Origin: SIG307 sp964609025 | GTDB taxonomy: Bacteria; Bacillota; Clostridia; Lachnospirales; Lachnospiraceae | Reading direction: 5' to 3' | DNA: 64,000 nt | Assembly: GCA_964609025.1 (NCBI GenBank) | Contig: CAZSQM010000013.1 | Location: 1 to 64,000, forward strand | In this document: one piece after another, positions 23,784 to 33,336 of the stretch | How the letters are laid out: every line of letters starts with the position of its first letter | Numbering within the stretch: position 1 is the first letter of the stretch | Made by a program: the position numbers and the translations under genes | The notes under the pieces: generated by a model | Database searches by the model: none | Told to the model about the DNA's origin: nothing | What the model saw: only the letters and a program-made list of their open reading frames with translations

Positions 23784-26700
23784 ATGAGCAAGGTAAGAAG
23801 GATTTATTCCGAAAAGAAGCCGGAATACGCAGTAAAAGCCGGCGAGCTGATGAACGAAATCAAGGAGTATCTCAACATACAGAAGGTAACCGCAGTGCGC
23901 GTGTTAATCCGCTATGATGTTGAAAACGTAAGTGATGAAACACTTTCCCGCGCGCTTGGTACGGTATTTTCCGAGCCGCCGGTAGATTTTGTATACGAGG
24001 AAACCTTCCCGGTAACGCCGGAGGATGTTGTTTTTTCCGTAGAGTATCTGCCGGGACAGTTTGACCAGAGAGCGGATTCCGCAGAGCAGTGTGTAAAGCT
24101 TTTGAACGAAAGCGAGGAGCCGGTCATCCGTTCCGCAACTACCTATGTATTGTCCGGTAGTCTGAAACCGGAAGAGGTTGCCGCAATTAAGGCCTACTGC
24201 ATTAACCCGGTGGATTCCAGAGAGGCCTCCGAGGACAAGCCGGAAACCCTGGAAACCGTATTTGAAGATCCGGCAGACGTAAAGATTTTTGACGGTTTCT
24301 GCACAATGCCGGAAGCAGAGTTAAAGAGTTTGTACGATTCTTTAAATCTGGCAATGACCTTCCGTGATTTTCTGCATATTCAGAACTACTTCCGCGAGGA
24401 TGAAAAGCGCGACCCGTCCATGACGGAAATCCGCGTACTGGATACCTACTGGTCCGACCATTGCCGTCATACCACATTCTTAACCGAACTGACGGACGTT
24501 ACGTTTGCGGACGGCGAGTACGCTGCTCCGATTCGTGCTTCCTATGAGAAGTATGTGGCGGAGCGTGAGATTTTATATAAGGGCAGGGACGATAAGTTTA
24601 TCTCCTTAATGGATTTGGCGCTGGTTGGCATGAAGAAGCTTCGTGCCGAGGGAAAGCTTGAGGACATGGAGGTTTCCGATGAAATCAATGCCTGCTCCAT
24701 TATCGTTCCGATTGAGATTACCAGACCGGACGGGAAAAAGGAAACGGAAGAATGGCTGATTTTCTTTAAAAATGAAACCCACAACCATCCGACGGAGATT
24801 GAGCCTTTCGGCGGTGCAGCAACCTGTCTCGGCGGCGCAATCCGTGACCCGCTTTCGGGACGCGGTTATGTTTATCAGGCAATGCGCGTAACGGGTGCAG
24901 CCGACCCGACTCTGCCGATTGCGGAAACTCTGGAGGGAAAGCTTGCACAGCGTAAGATTGTAACGGGTGCGGCTTCCGGGTACAGCTCCTACGGTAACCA
25001 GATCGGTCTGGCAACCGGACTGGTTGATGAGATTTACCATCCGAACTATGTGGCAAAACGTCTGGAAATCGGTGCGGTCATGGGTGCGGCACCGAGAAAG
25101 AATGTAATTCGTGAAAATTCCGACCCGGGCGATGTGATTATATTAATGGGCGGCAGAACGGGCCGCGACGGCTGCGGCGGTGCAACCGGTTCCTCCAAGG
25201 CACACACTGCGGAGTCCATTCATACCTGCGGTGCCGAAGTACAGAAGGGAAATGCGCCGACCGAGCGTAAGCTGCAAAGACTGTTCCGGAGGGAAGAGGT
25301 TTCCAGATTAATCAAAAAGTGTAACGACTTTGGCGCAGGCGGCGTATCCGTAGCAATCGGCGAGCTTGCGGAGGGGCTTCGCGTAGAGCTTGACAAGGTT
25401 CCGAAGAAGTATGCCGGTCTCGACGGTACGGAGCTTGCAATTTCCGAATCCCAGGAGCGTATGGCGATTGTGGTAGACGCAAAGGATGTTGACAAAATGC
25501 TTGACTTTGCGGCAGAGGAAAACTTAGAGGCGGTTCCGGTAGCGGTTGTAACCGAGGAGCCTCGTCTGGTACTTGTTTGGAGAGGAAAGGAAATCGTAAA
25601 CATCAAGCGTGCGTTTCTTGATACCAACGGCGCGCATCAGGAAGCAACCGCAGAGGTGGAGATTCCGAAGAAGGAAGACAGCTACTTTAAGAAGGGCGCT
25701 TCCTATACCGCCTCCCGTATTACAAGAAAGACCGCAAAGGGAGAAACCGTACTGTCCGGTAAGACCGGTGTGAAGGCAGAATGGCTTTCCATGCTTGCGG
25801 ATTTGAATATCTGTTCCAAAAAGGGTCTGGTTGAGATGTTTGACAGCTCCATCGGCGCAAATACGGTAACCATGCCGTATGGTGGTAAGTACCAGCTGAC
25901 GCCGGTGCAGACGATGGTAGCAAAGGTTCCGGTACTGGACGGCGAGAGCGATGTGGTAACGATGATGAGCTACGGCTTTGATCCGTATCTTTCCAGCTGG
26001 AGCCCGTACCACGGCGCAGTTTACGCAGTGATTTCTTCTGTGGCAAAGATTGTGGCCGCAGGCGGTGACCATACAAAGATTCGTTTTACGTTCCAGGAGT
26101 ATTTCCGTCGTCTGGGAACCGACCCGAAGCGCTGGGGCGAGCCGTTAGCGGCACTCCTTGGTGCATTCGAGGCACAGATACAGCTCGGTCTGCCGTCCAT
26201 CGGCGGTAAGGACAGTATGTCCGGTACGTTCCAGAACATTGATGTGCCGCCGACGCTGGTTTCCTTTGCGGTAGATGTTGCAAAGACTTCGGATGTAGTA
26301 ACCGGAGAGTTTAAGAAGCCGGGCAACGTATTAGTGAAGTTTGCCATGAAAAAGGACGCCTACGAGCTGCCGGATTATGCTGCATTTTCAGAGCAGATGA
26401 GCAAGATTACGAAGCTTGCACAGAGCGGAAAGCTGGCTTCCATGTATGCGCTCGGTGCAAAGGGTATTGCGGAAGCAGTCAGCAAGATGGCATTCGGTAA
26501 CCGCTTTGGTGCCGTAATTTCCGATACGGTAAACGAGAGAGAACTGTTTGCTCCTGCCTACGGCGAGATTCTTGCGGAAGTATCCAAGGAGTCGTTGGAG
26601 GCGTTAAACGAGAGCGGTATTGTTTACAAGGCTGTCGGCACCGTAACCGATACTCCGGTATTTGTATACGGCGGCGAAACGATTTCCGTCGAGGAGGCGT

Positions 26701-27620
26701 TGGACGCATGGACCAATACCTTAGAGAAGGTATTCCCGACCCGTTCCGGCGTAAAGGAAGAAAAGATAGTGCATCCGCTGTTTGACGCAAAGACCGTTTA
26801 TACCGCAAAGAATAAGGTGGCAAAGCCGCGCGTCTTCATTCCGGTCTTCCCGGGAACCAACTGTGAGTACGATACGTTGCGCTCCTTCCGGGCAGCGGGC
26901 GCCGAAGTAAGCACGGTGGTATTCCGTAACCGCAACGAGCAGGATATCAGGGAATCGGTAGAAGCCTTTGAAAAGGAAATCCGCAATGCACAGATTTTGA
27001 TGTTCCCGGGCGGATTCTCCGCAGGTGACGAGCCGGACGGTTCCGGTAAGTTTATTGCAACGGCATTCCGTAATGTGCGGATTACCGAGGCAGTCAACGA
27101 TTTGTTAAAGCAGCGGGACGGTCTGGTGCTCGGTATTTGCAACGGTTTCCAGGCAATTATTAAGCTCGGTCTGGTACCGTACGGCGAGGTAACTCCGCAG
27201 AAGGAGGATTCCCCGACCTTAACGATGAACAGCATCGGACGCCATATTTCCAAGTCCGTTTACACGAAGGTCGTAACCAACAAGTCCCCGTGGCTTATGG
27301 AGGCAGAGCTCGGCGGTGTTTACGCAATTCCGGCGTCCCACGGCGAGGGCCGTTTCGTAGCAAGCAGGGAATGGATTGAGAAGCTTGCCGCAAACGGACA
27401 GATCGCAACCCAGTACGTTGACCTTAACGGAAACCCGACGATGGACGAGGACTTCAACCCGAACGGTTCCTACTTCGCAATCGAAGGTATCACAAGCCCG
27501 GACGGTCGTGTTCTCGGTAAGATGGCACACTCCGAGCGCCGCGGCAATTCCGTAGCAATTAATATCTACGGCAATCAGGACCAGCATATTTTCGCTTCCG
27601 GTGTGAAGTATTTTAAGTAA
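23784..27620 (+). CDS. purL: Phosphoribosylformylglycinamidine synthase, single-chain
   Basis: A 1278-residue FGAM synthase, the fourth step of purine synthesis: FGAR, ATP and glutamine give FGAM. The PurL part has the FGAM-synthase blocks HCRHTTFLTEL, KNETHNHPTEIEPFGGAATCLGG, MGGRTGRDGCGGATGSS and SIGGKDSMSGTF. The C-terminal glutamine amidotransferase (from about 1010) has the nucleophile in LVLGICNGFQAI and the His in IPASHGEGRF. One chain replaces PurL, PurQ and PurS, as in many Clostridia. Monocistronic, with a strong terminator just after. Confidence 0.97.
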   Translation: MSKVRRIYSEKKPEYAVKAGELMNEIKEYLNIQKVTAVRVLIRYDVENVSDETLSRALGTVFSEPPVDFVYEETFPVTPEDVVFSVEYLPGQFDQRADSAEQCVKLLNESEEPVIRSATTYVLSGSLKPEEVAAIKAYCINPVDSREASEDKPETLETVFEDPADVKIFDGFCTMPEAELKSLYDSLNLAMTFRDFLHIQNYFREDEKRDPSMTEIRVLDTYWSDHCRHTTFLTELTDVTFADGEYAAPIRASYEKYVAEREILYKGRDDKFISLMDLALVGMKKLRAEGKLEDMEVSDEINACSIIVPIEITRPDGKKETEEWLIFFKNETHNHPTEIEPFGGAATCLGGAIRDPLSGRGYVYQAMRVTGAADPTLPIAETLEGKLAQRKIVTGAASGYSSYGNQIGLATGLVDEIYHPNYVAKRLEIGAVMGAAPRKNVIRENSDPGDVIILMGGRTGRDGCGGATGSSKAHTAESIHTCGAEVQKGNAPTERKLQRLFRREEVSRLIKKCNDFGAGGVSVAIGELAEGLRVELDKVPKKYAGLDGTELAISESQERMAIVVDAKDVDKMLDFAAEENLEAVPVAVVTEEPRLVLVWRGKEIVNIKRAFLDTNGAHQEATAEVEIPKKEDSYFKKGASYTASRITRKTAKGETVLSGKTGVKAEWLSMLADLNICSKKGLVEMFDSSIGANTVTMPYGGKYQLTPVQTMVAKVPVLDGESDVVTMMSYGFDPYLSSWSPYHGAVYAVISSVAKIVAAGGDHTKIRFTFQEYFRRLGTDPKRWGEPLAALLGAFEAQIQLGLPSIGGKDSMSGTFQNIDVPPTLVSFAVDVAKTSDVVTGEFKKPGNVLVKFAMKKDAYELPDYAAFSEQMSKITKLAQSGKLASMYALGAKGIAEAVSKMAFGNRFGAVISDTVNERELFAPAYGEILAEVSKESLEALNESGIVYKAVGTVTDTPVFVYGGETISVEEALDAWTNTLEKVFPTRSGVKEEKIVHPLFDAKTVYTAKNKVAKPRVFIPVFPGTNCEYDTLRSFRAAGAEVSTVVFRNRNEQDIRESVEAFEKEIRNAQILMFPGGFSAGDEPDGSGKFIATAFRNVRITEAVNDLLKQRDGLVLGICNGFQAIIKLGLVPYGEVTPQKEDSPTLTMNSIGRHISKSVYTKVVTNKSPWLMEAELGGVYAIPASHGEGRFVASREWIEKLAANGQIATQYVDLNGNPTMDEDFNPNGSYFAIEGITSPDGRVLGKMAHSERRGNSVAINIYGNQDQHIFASGVKYFK

Positions 27621-27634
27621 GAAATCGATAGCGG

Positions 27635-27677
27635 AAACGGCTCCATGCAGAGAAAAAATCTGTGTGGGGCCGTTTTT
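27635..27677 (+). terminator. Terminator of purL
   Basis: AAACGGC-CCA (27635-27645) pairs with TGG-GCCGTTT (27665-27675), and the T run TTTTT (27673-27677) forms the end. It lies 15 bases after the stop codon. Confidence 0.8.
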
Positions 27678-27685
27678 GTTGTATC

Positions 27686-27980
27686 GATTCCGGTGTCAAA
27701 AGGCTGCTTCTGATTACGGAATTTTGCACAGGAGAAAGAGTCCTTTCTCTGGTTTCGGATAGAAGTCTTTCTAATTGCTCCGTTAAAATTGTGAAATAAT
27801 AACGCAATCGTCCTTTACGCGTCTTCCTTGGCGCGTGTCGGCCTTGCCCGGACGTCCTGTCCGGGCATTGCTGATACCAAACGGAGCAATAAGAAAGTCT
27901 AATATCCTGCACAAAGTTCAAGGACTCTTTCTCCTGTGCAAAGTTCCTTTCAGATCAGAACGTGTTTTGATACCGGAATC
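27686..27980. repeat. Fold-back element, copy 2
   Basis: A 295-bp imperfect inverted repeat. The outer arm GATTCCGGTGTCAAAA matches TTTTGATACCGGAATC at the right end; the next arm TTTGCACAGGAGAAAGAGTCC matches its complement near 27920-27945. Inside are CTTTCTAATTGCTCCG and CGGAGCAATAAGAAAG, and two short GC hairpins at the tip. No credible protein is encoded. It fills the gap between purL and the NYN gene. Confidence 0.9.
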
Positions 27981-28101
27981 TATATCGCAAAAAAGCGACC
28001 GGGGATGCACGCTTACACTTGCTTTTTCCGATTCCGGTATGGAAATATTCTCCGGGTGGGTGTATAATAGATAACAATACTTGTATGTAGGAGGACACAA
28101 T

Positions 28102-28887
28102 ATGCAGGAAAAACAAGTGGCGGTATTGATTGACGGGGATAATATATCACCGAAGTATGCGGAATACATCCGGCAGGAGGCAGCAAGAAGCGGGAGAATT
28201 AAAATTTTCCGGTTATACGGTTCCATCAGTGCGCCAAGCGTCAAAGCATGGTACAGAGTAATGCCTAAATACGGGATCACTCCGATGTTACAGATATCCT
28301 ATACATCCGGTAAGAGTATTGCGGACCAGGCACTGACGATTGACGCAATGGATATTTTGTATAGCGGAGGAGTTGATATTATTTGTCTTGTGACAAGTGA
28401 CAGTGATTTTACGAAGCTTGCGTATCGTATCAAAGAATCCGGTAAAGTGCTAATCGGAATGGGAGAACAGAAAACAAATGAATCCCTTGCACAGGCTTGT
28501 GATGAATTTAAAGTGCTGGATTTAATCTATCAGGTTTCCGATAGCGAAGAACCGGAAGAAATCATTTCAGGTGAACCGGCAGAAGAAAAGGGAACGGAGG
28601 AGTTAAGGGAAGAAGATGCTTTGCTGGATGTTACCGAAGCAATAAGTATACCGTCAAAGCAGGAAATTATTGAAATTATATTAAATACTCTGGACGATGA
28701 TTGGGAAAATCTTGCCAGCATAGGGATTGCTTTGAATAAACAAATATCGGGTTTTGATGCACGAAATTACGGTTATAGGAATATGACCCAGTTTATAAAA
28801 AACAATGCGGATAAGTTTGAATTGAAATTTGAACTTTCCAAAGATGGGATTCATAGCGTTGTATATGTAAAAAAGAAAGTTAAGTAA
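28102..28887 (+). CDS. NYN-domain protein with C-terminal OST-HTH/LOTUS domain
   Basis: A 261-residue protein. The N-terminal NYN (PIN-like, LabA-type) nuclease domain has VAVLIDGDNISPKY (metal Asp residues), ADQALTIDAMDILYSG and IICLVTSDSDFTKLAYRIKE, with the conserved acidic residues present. An acidic linker (about 160-190) leads to a LOTUS/OST-HTH domain (EIIEIILNTLDD..LASIGIALNKQ..GFDARNYGYRNMTQFI) that binds RNA in known cases. Together they suggest an RNA nuclease. The start at 28102 follows TAGGAGGACAC. A single gene. Confidence 0.9.
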   Translation: MQEKQVAVLIDGDNISPKYAEYIRQEAARSGRIKIFRLYGSISAPSVKAWYRVMPKYGITPMLQISYTSGKSIADQALTIDAMDILYSGGVDIICLVTSDSDFTKLAYRIKESGKVLIGMGEQKTNESLAQACDEFKVLDLIYQVSDSEEPEEIISGEPAEEKGTEELREEDALLDVTEAISIPSKQEIIEIILNTLDDDWENLASIGIALNKQISGFDARNYGYRNMTQFIKNNADKFELKFELSKDGIHSVVYVKKKVK

Positions 28888-28954
28888 ATCCGGTTGGCGG
28901 AGGATGCGTTCGGCTGATAAGGACGGCAGAAAGGGAAACGGGAAGGAATCAATC

Positions 28955-28983
28955 TTGCAAATACAATACGGGTCTGCTATAAT
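28955..28983 (+). promoter_or_regulatory. Promoter of the PTS-type membrane protein gene
   Basis: TTGCAA (28955-28960), 17-nt spacer, TATAAT (28978-28983), 80 bases before the chosen start. Confidence 0.72.
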
Positions 28984-29063
28984 AATCTGGATTCAAAAGG
29001 ACTGCAAAAAGCGCATGAACTTATAGCGGTGGAGAAATGATACAAAATAAGGAGCACATAACA

Positions 29064-30134
29064 ATGAAAGCGAAATTAAAAAAGTGGGCGAACGAAATCT
29101 TTATTGACGGTTTGTCCGGAATGGCAATGGGGCTGTTTGCGACTCTGATTATCGGTACGATTATACAGCAAATCGGCACGTTAATCGGCGGCACGGTCGG
29201 GGACTTTTTATTCCAGATCGGCAAGATGGCGTCGGCTGTCACCGGTGCGGGAATCGGCGTGGGGGTTGCGATTAAGTTTAAGGAAAGTACCCTGGTTACT
29301 ATTTCTGCGGCAACAGCAGGTATGGTAGGCGCCTTTGCGTCAAAGCTGCTTGCAGGTACGGTCGTAGCGGGAAGCGTTGTGACTCTGGCAGGCCCGGGAG
29401 AGCCGTTAGGCGCATTTGTTGCTGCCTATGTCTGCATTCTGTTCGGACGATTGGTTGCGGGAAAGACGAAGGTGGATATTCTGGTGACGCCGCTTGTTTC
29501 CATTTTAACGGGTTCTGCGGTAGGTCTTCTTCTCGGACCGCCGATTTCAAGTTTTATGACATGGCTCGGCAGTATCATCAACTGGGGAACCGAGCAGCAG
29601 CCGTTCCTGATGGGTATTGTCGTTTCGGTTCTGATGGGTATGATTTTAACCCTTCCGATCAGTTCTGCGGCACTGGGTGTTTCCCTCGGACTTTCCGGAA
29701 TTGCGGCAGGTGCGGCAACAATCGGCTGTTGTGCGAACATGGTAGGCTTTGCCGTAGCAAGCTACCGTGAGAATAAGATGGGCGGATTGGTTGCACAGGG
29801 GCTCGGAACCAGTATGCTTCAGGTGCCGAATATCGTAAAGAAGCCGGTAATCTGGCTTCCGGCCATTGTGGCAAGTGCGGTGTTAGGACCGGTTTCCACA
29901 ATGGCGCTTCGTATGACAAGCAACGCCGTCGGTTCCGGTATGGGAAGCGCAGGCCTTGTGGGGCAGATTATGGCGTACCAGACCATGACCGCAGCGGGGC
30001 AGAGCCCGGCAGTAGTGCTGTTGCAGATTTTACTGATGCATTTTATCGCTCCGGCTGCAATCGCACTTTTGGTATCCGAACTGATGCGGAAGAAGGGCTG
30101 GATTAAGAGCGGAGATATGAAGTTAGATGTGTAG
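29064..30134 (+). CDS. PTS EIIC_2-family membrane protein
   Basis: About 356 residues, strongly hydrophobic, with about nine or ten segments rich in Gly and Ala. It resembles the PTS_EIIC_2 (PF13303) group: FIDGLSGMAMGLFATLIIGTII, GAGIGVGVAIKFKEST, LPISSAALGVSLGLSGIAAGAATIGCCANMVGFAVAS. These proteins are named after sugar PTS permeases but are usually found without EIIA or EIIB partners, as here, so their substrate and coupling are unclear. Two in-frame starts exist (29037 and 29064); AAGGAGC before 29064 favours the second. Confidence 0.82.
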   Translation: MKAKLKKWANEIFIDGLSGMAMGLFATLIIGTIIQQIGTLIGGTVGDFLFQIGKMASAVTGAGIGVGVAIKFKESTLVTISAATAGMVGAFASKLLAGTVVAGSVVTLAGPGEPLGAFVAAYVCILFGRLVAGKTKVDILVTPLVSILTGSAVGLLLGPPISSFMTWLGSIINWGTEQQPFLMGIVVSVLMGMILTLPISSAALGVSLGLSGIAAGAATIGCCANMVGFAVASYRENKMGGLVAQGLGTSMLQVPNIVKKPVIWLPAIVASAVLGPVSTMALRMTSNAVGSGMGSAGLVGQIMAYQTMTAAGQSPAVVLLQILLMHFIAPAAIALLVSELMRKKGWIKSGDMKLDV

Positions 30135-30187
30135 AGAAAAGAAAGGCTGCCCTTGAAGCAAAAGAGGCAGAAATCAAATGTCTGATG

Positions 30188-30236
30188 AAAAAATAAGAAA
30201 CCCCGCCCTTGCCGGTTAACTGTTGCAAGGGCGGGG
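30188..30236 (-). terminator. Terminator of the ABC-F gene
   Basis: A 12-bp perfect GC-rich stem, CCCCGCCCTTGC (30201-30212) with GCAAGGGCGGGG (30225-30236). On the minus strand it is followed by TTTCTTATTTTTT. For plus-strand transcripts there is no T run, so it mainly serves the gene to its right. Confidence 0.88.
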
Positions 30237-30253
30237 CTTCAACAATCCAGGTC

Positions 30254-32251
30254 TTATTCCGCCAGCTCTTCCCACTGTTCCATCAGTTTCTCTAATTTCT
30301 CTTCCAGTTCCTCTCGTTCCCTACTTAATTCCGTAAGCTTTGTGTGGTCGGAGGCGATGTCAGGGTCGGAGAGGGCGGTATCCAGTTCTTCCATGCGTTT
30401 TTCCAGACGTTCGATTTCTTCCTCGGTTTTCTTTAGGTCGTTCTGGCGTTTGCGAAGGCGCGCCTGTTCCTCCTTCTGCTGTTGCCAGTCCAGCTTGGTA
30501 TCGGTGACACCGGTGCCGGAAGAGGAGGCAGAAGAGGACATACCCGCAGCGACGGAAGCAGTAGAACCGGAGGCCGCAAAAGAGGAGACTCCCTTCCCTT
30601 TTCCGTCCATGCCGTAGCCGATGCCCTCTAAGTAAAGGCGCTCGGTCAACTCCTTCTTTTCCAGATAATATTCGTAATTGCCCGGATAGTTTAAGAGCGT
30701 ATGCTCTGTTAAATCCAAAATCCGCGTAGCGGTTTTGTTGATAAAATAACGGTCGTGGGACACATACAGGACGGTTCCCTCGTAGCCGTTGATAGCGTCC
30801 TCCAGAATTTCCTTTGACACAATGTCAAGGTGGTTGGTCGGCTCGTCGAGGATCAGCAGGTTGGCGTCGGAGAGCATGAGCTTTGCCAAAGACACGCGGC
30901 CCCGTTCGCCTCCGCTCAAATCACGAATCAGTTTGAAAACTTCGTCGCCGGTAAACAGAAACGCGGCAAGAGCGTTCCGGATTGCGGTGTTATCCATGTG
31001 AGGGTAAGTATCCTGAAGTTCGTCAAATAAGGTCTTCTCGGCGTGGAGGACCTGATGCTCCTGGTCGTAATAGGCGATGTGTACCTTTGCGCCGGGCTTG
31101 ATTTCTCCCGCGTCCGCAGGCAAAAGCCCGTTAATGATTTTTAAAATCGTCGTTTTCCCGGTGCCGTTTTTTCCGATGATGGCAACCTTTTCTCCGCGCT
31201 TTATCTGAAAATTCAGGTCCGAAAACAGGGTCTGGCTGCCGAAGGATTTGCTAAGGCCGGTGACGGTTAGTACATCGTTACCGCTCATAATACGCGGCTC
31301 TAAGCGGATCCGCATTTTACTGCGAACCTCGGTCGGCTTTTCAATCCGTTCTATTTTATCCAGCATTTTCTCACGGCTTTCCGCACGCTTAACGGATTTT
31401 TCCCGGTTGAAGGAGCGGAGCTTTGCGATAACTTCCTCCTGATGCTTGATTTCCCGCTGCTGATTTAAATAATGCTGTATGAGCGTTTCCCGCTGCTGCT
31501 CCTTTTTGACCGCGTAGGCAGAGTAATTGCCGAGGAAGGTCTGTGCCTTTGCAGCGTCTAATTCGATTACTTTTGTGACGACACGGTCTAAAAAGTAACG
31601 GTCATGCGCTACCACAAGAACAGCGCCGGGATAGTTTAACAGATAGGTTTCCAGCCATGTAATGGAAGGCATATCCAGATGGTTTGTCGGTTCGTCGAGC
31701 ATAATCAAATCCGGCGAGGTAAGCAAAAGACGACCCAGGGCAATACGGGTCTTCTGACCGCCGGAAAGGGTATGAATTTTTTTCTGAAAGTCCTCCTCCG
31801 TAAAGCCCAGTCCTTTTAAAACACCGACAACTTCGCTTTTGTAAGCGTAGCCGTTTTGGGCTTCAAAAAAGTGGGTGAGAGAAGTATATTCGCGCAAAAG
31901 CGCTTCTAAGGCGTCGCCGGAGAGTCCTTTCATTTCCTGCTCGAGCGCACGGATGCGCTCTTCGGTTTTTAAAAGCTCCGATTTTACGGCAAGCATTTCT
32001 TCGTAAACGGTACGCTCGGAGGAAAGGTCCTGATGCTGGGAGAGATAACCGATGGTTGCTCCCTTTGCGGTAATGACTTCTCCCGCGTCGGCGGACAGCT
32101 CCCGCATAATGATTTTCAGCAGGGTGGACTTCCCGGCGCCGTTGATGCCGACAATCGCGGCCTTTTCCCGTTCGTTGATATGAAAAGAAACCTGATTCAG
32201 AATGGTAACATCTCCGAAACTTTTCGTTATATTTTTGCAGGCGAGCAGCAT
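30254..32251 (-). CDS. ABC-F family ATPase
   Basis: A 665-residue soluble protein with two ABC cassettes and no membrane segments. Cassette 1 has GINGAGKSTL, LSGGQKTRIAL and LIMLDEPTNHLD. A linker of about 80 residues rich in Lys, Arg and Gln follows. Cassette 2 has GKNGTGKTTIL, LSGGERGRVSL and LLILDEPTNHLD. The C-terminal tail (about 560-665) is a Ser-Ala-rich stretch plus a coiled coil, as in Uup-type members. ABC-F proteins bind the ribosomal E site and act in translation or antibiotic protection. Which subgroup this is cannot be told. The AraC gene lies just upstream in the same direction (10 bases). Confidence 0.94.
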   Translation of the reverse strand: MLLACKNITKSFGDVTILNQVSFHINEREKAAIVGINGAGKSTLLKIIMRELSADAGEVITAKGATIGYLSQHQDLSSERTVYEEMLAVKSELLKTEERIRALEQEMKGLSGDALEALLREYTSLTHFFEAQNGYAYKSEVVGVLKGLGFTEEDFQKKIHTLSGGQKTRIALGRLLLTSPDLIMLDEPTNHLDMPSITWLETYLLNYPGAVLVVAHDRYFLDRVVTKVIELDAAKAQTFLGNYSAYAVKKEQQRETLIQHYLNQQREIKHQEEVIAKLRSFNREKSVKRAESREKMLDKIERIEKPTEVRSKMRIRLEPRIMSGNDVLTVTGLSKSFGSQTLFSDLNFQIKRGEKVAIIGKNGTGKTTILKIINGLLPADAGEIKPGAKVHIAYYDQEHQVLHAEKTLFDELQDTYPHMDNTAIRNALAAFLFTGDEVFKLIRDLSGGERGRVSLAKLMLSDANLLILDEPTNHLDIVSKEILEDAINGYEGTVLYVSHDRYFINKTATRILDLTEHTLLNYPGNYEYYLEKKELTERLYLEGIGYGMDGKGKGVSSFAASGSTASVAAGMSSSASSSGTGVTDTKLDWQQQKEEQARLRKRQNDLKKTEEEIERLEKRMEELDTALSDPDIASDHTKLTELSREREELEEKLEKLMEQWEELAE

Positions 32252-32261
32252 AAAAACCTCC

Positions 32262-33098
32262 TCAATTCAGCTTAGACTGCTTGCGGAATTCTCTCGGAGA
32301 ATAGCCGGTCGTTTTGCGGAAGATATCCTTAAAATAGTTGCTTCCGTTAAACCCGCAGTCTGCCGCAATCTGCGTAATGGAATCGTCCGTTGTTAAAAGG
32401 GCCTGACTTGCCCGGCGGATACGGATATAATTTAAATACTCCTTGAAGGTTACGCCGGTAATCCGCCGGAATTTCTTGGACAGGTAAGTCGGACTTAAAT
32501 TTGCTTTTTTTGCGATTTCAACAAGAGTAATCGGTAAATGGTAATTTAAATTGATATACTCCATCACCGCCTCGATATCGTCGCCAATCGGTGCTTTCTG
32601 CTCCGCTTTCTCGTAAACAAAGAAACCGCTCCGCTTTATCTGAAGAAGAAGCTGTGCCAGCTGCAAAGAAAGCAGAGGGGCGGAATAGCTGTCCGGCTGG
32701 TTGTTCTCTATATACATGTGCTGAAGAAGTTCTTCGATGATTGCCTGCTTTTCTTTGACAAGGACAATTTTGCCGGACTTCGCCAAATCCGCTGACAGCT
32801 CGGGATAGGCGACGGAAAGCTCCGACGGAAGCTGGTCCCGGTAAAAATAAACGGTAGTGCGCTCGCAGGGAATCGTACCTTCATAGCGTGTAAAGTGGCA
32901 GTCGTCGGGCGCAACTAAAAAGGCATCCCCCGCCGCAAGCGGATAAAGCGTATTGTTTACGGAAAACACACAATTGCCGGAATGCAGATAATAAAGTTCG
33001 TAATATTTGTGCATATGTTCGTAAGTCATGGAAAAATCCGGCTTGCGAATGAGATGCTCAATATAAATCCTCTTGTCGTGACAACCATTTATATTCAT
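32262..33098 (-). CDS. AraC-family transcriptional regulator
   Basis: A 278-residue protein. The N-terminal cupin-like sensor (HMHKYYELYYLHSGNCVFSVNN..LAAGDAFLVAPDDCHF) is followed by a C-terminal double HTH (LVEIAKKANLSPTYLSKKFRRITGVTFKEYLNYIRIRRASQAL and ITQIAADCGFNGSNYFKDIFRKTTGYSPREFRK). It is divergent from the sugar ABC transporter and galacturonidase genes, 238 bases apart, and is the likely activator of that operon. The start at 33098 is preferred because AAAGGACAGGG precedes it; a longer frame starts at 33122. Confidence 0.92.
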   Translation of the reverse strand: MNINGCHDKRIYIEHLIRKPDFSMTYEHMHKYYELYYLHSGNCVFSVNNTLYPLAAGDAFLVAPDDCHFTRYEGTIPCERTTVYFYRDQLPSELSVAYPELSADLAKSGKIVLVKEKQAIIEELLQHMYIENNQPDSYSAPLLSLQLAQLLLQIKRSGFFVYEKAEQKAPIGDDIEAVMEYINLNYHLPITLVEIAKKANLSPTYLSKKFRRITGVTFKEYLNYIRIRRASQALLTTDDSITQIAADCGFNGSNYFKDIFRKTTGYSPREFRKQSKLN

Positions 33099-33336
33099 GA
33101 TTCCCTGTCCTTTTCTATGCAAAAAGCTTTTTTCTTGTTAGATTATACTATATCGCGGTGAGAAAAACAAGGCATGTCAGTACAAGTTTCACAAAACGAT
33201 GACAAAAAATATGTAATATATCGGCGAAAGTAAATATAAATTTGGTATACAGAACCAGTCAACTGTTATAAAATAAGTTTACAAGATATGTACATATCAG
33301 TGTCCATGCAAAAAGTAATGAAAAAGGAGAAGGCTT

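Noticed and set aside
27835..28074. Protein-coding frames inside the fold-back elements (also at 14490-14877 and 43305-43538)
   Set aside because: Similar frames recur in the copies only because the repeats share sequence. They lack RBS and cross the hairpins; the structure explains them better.
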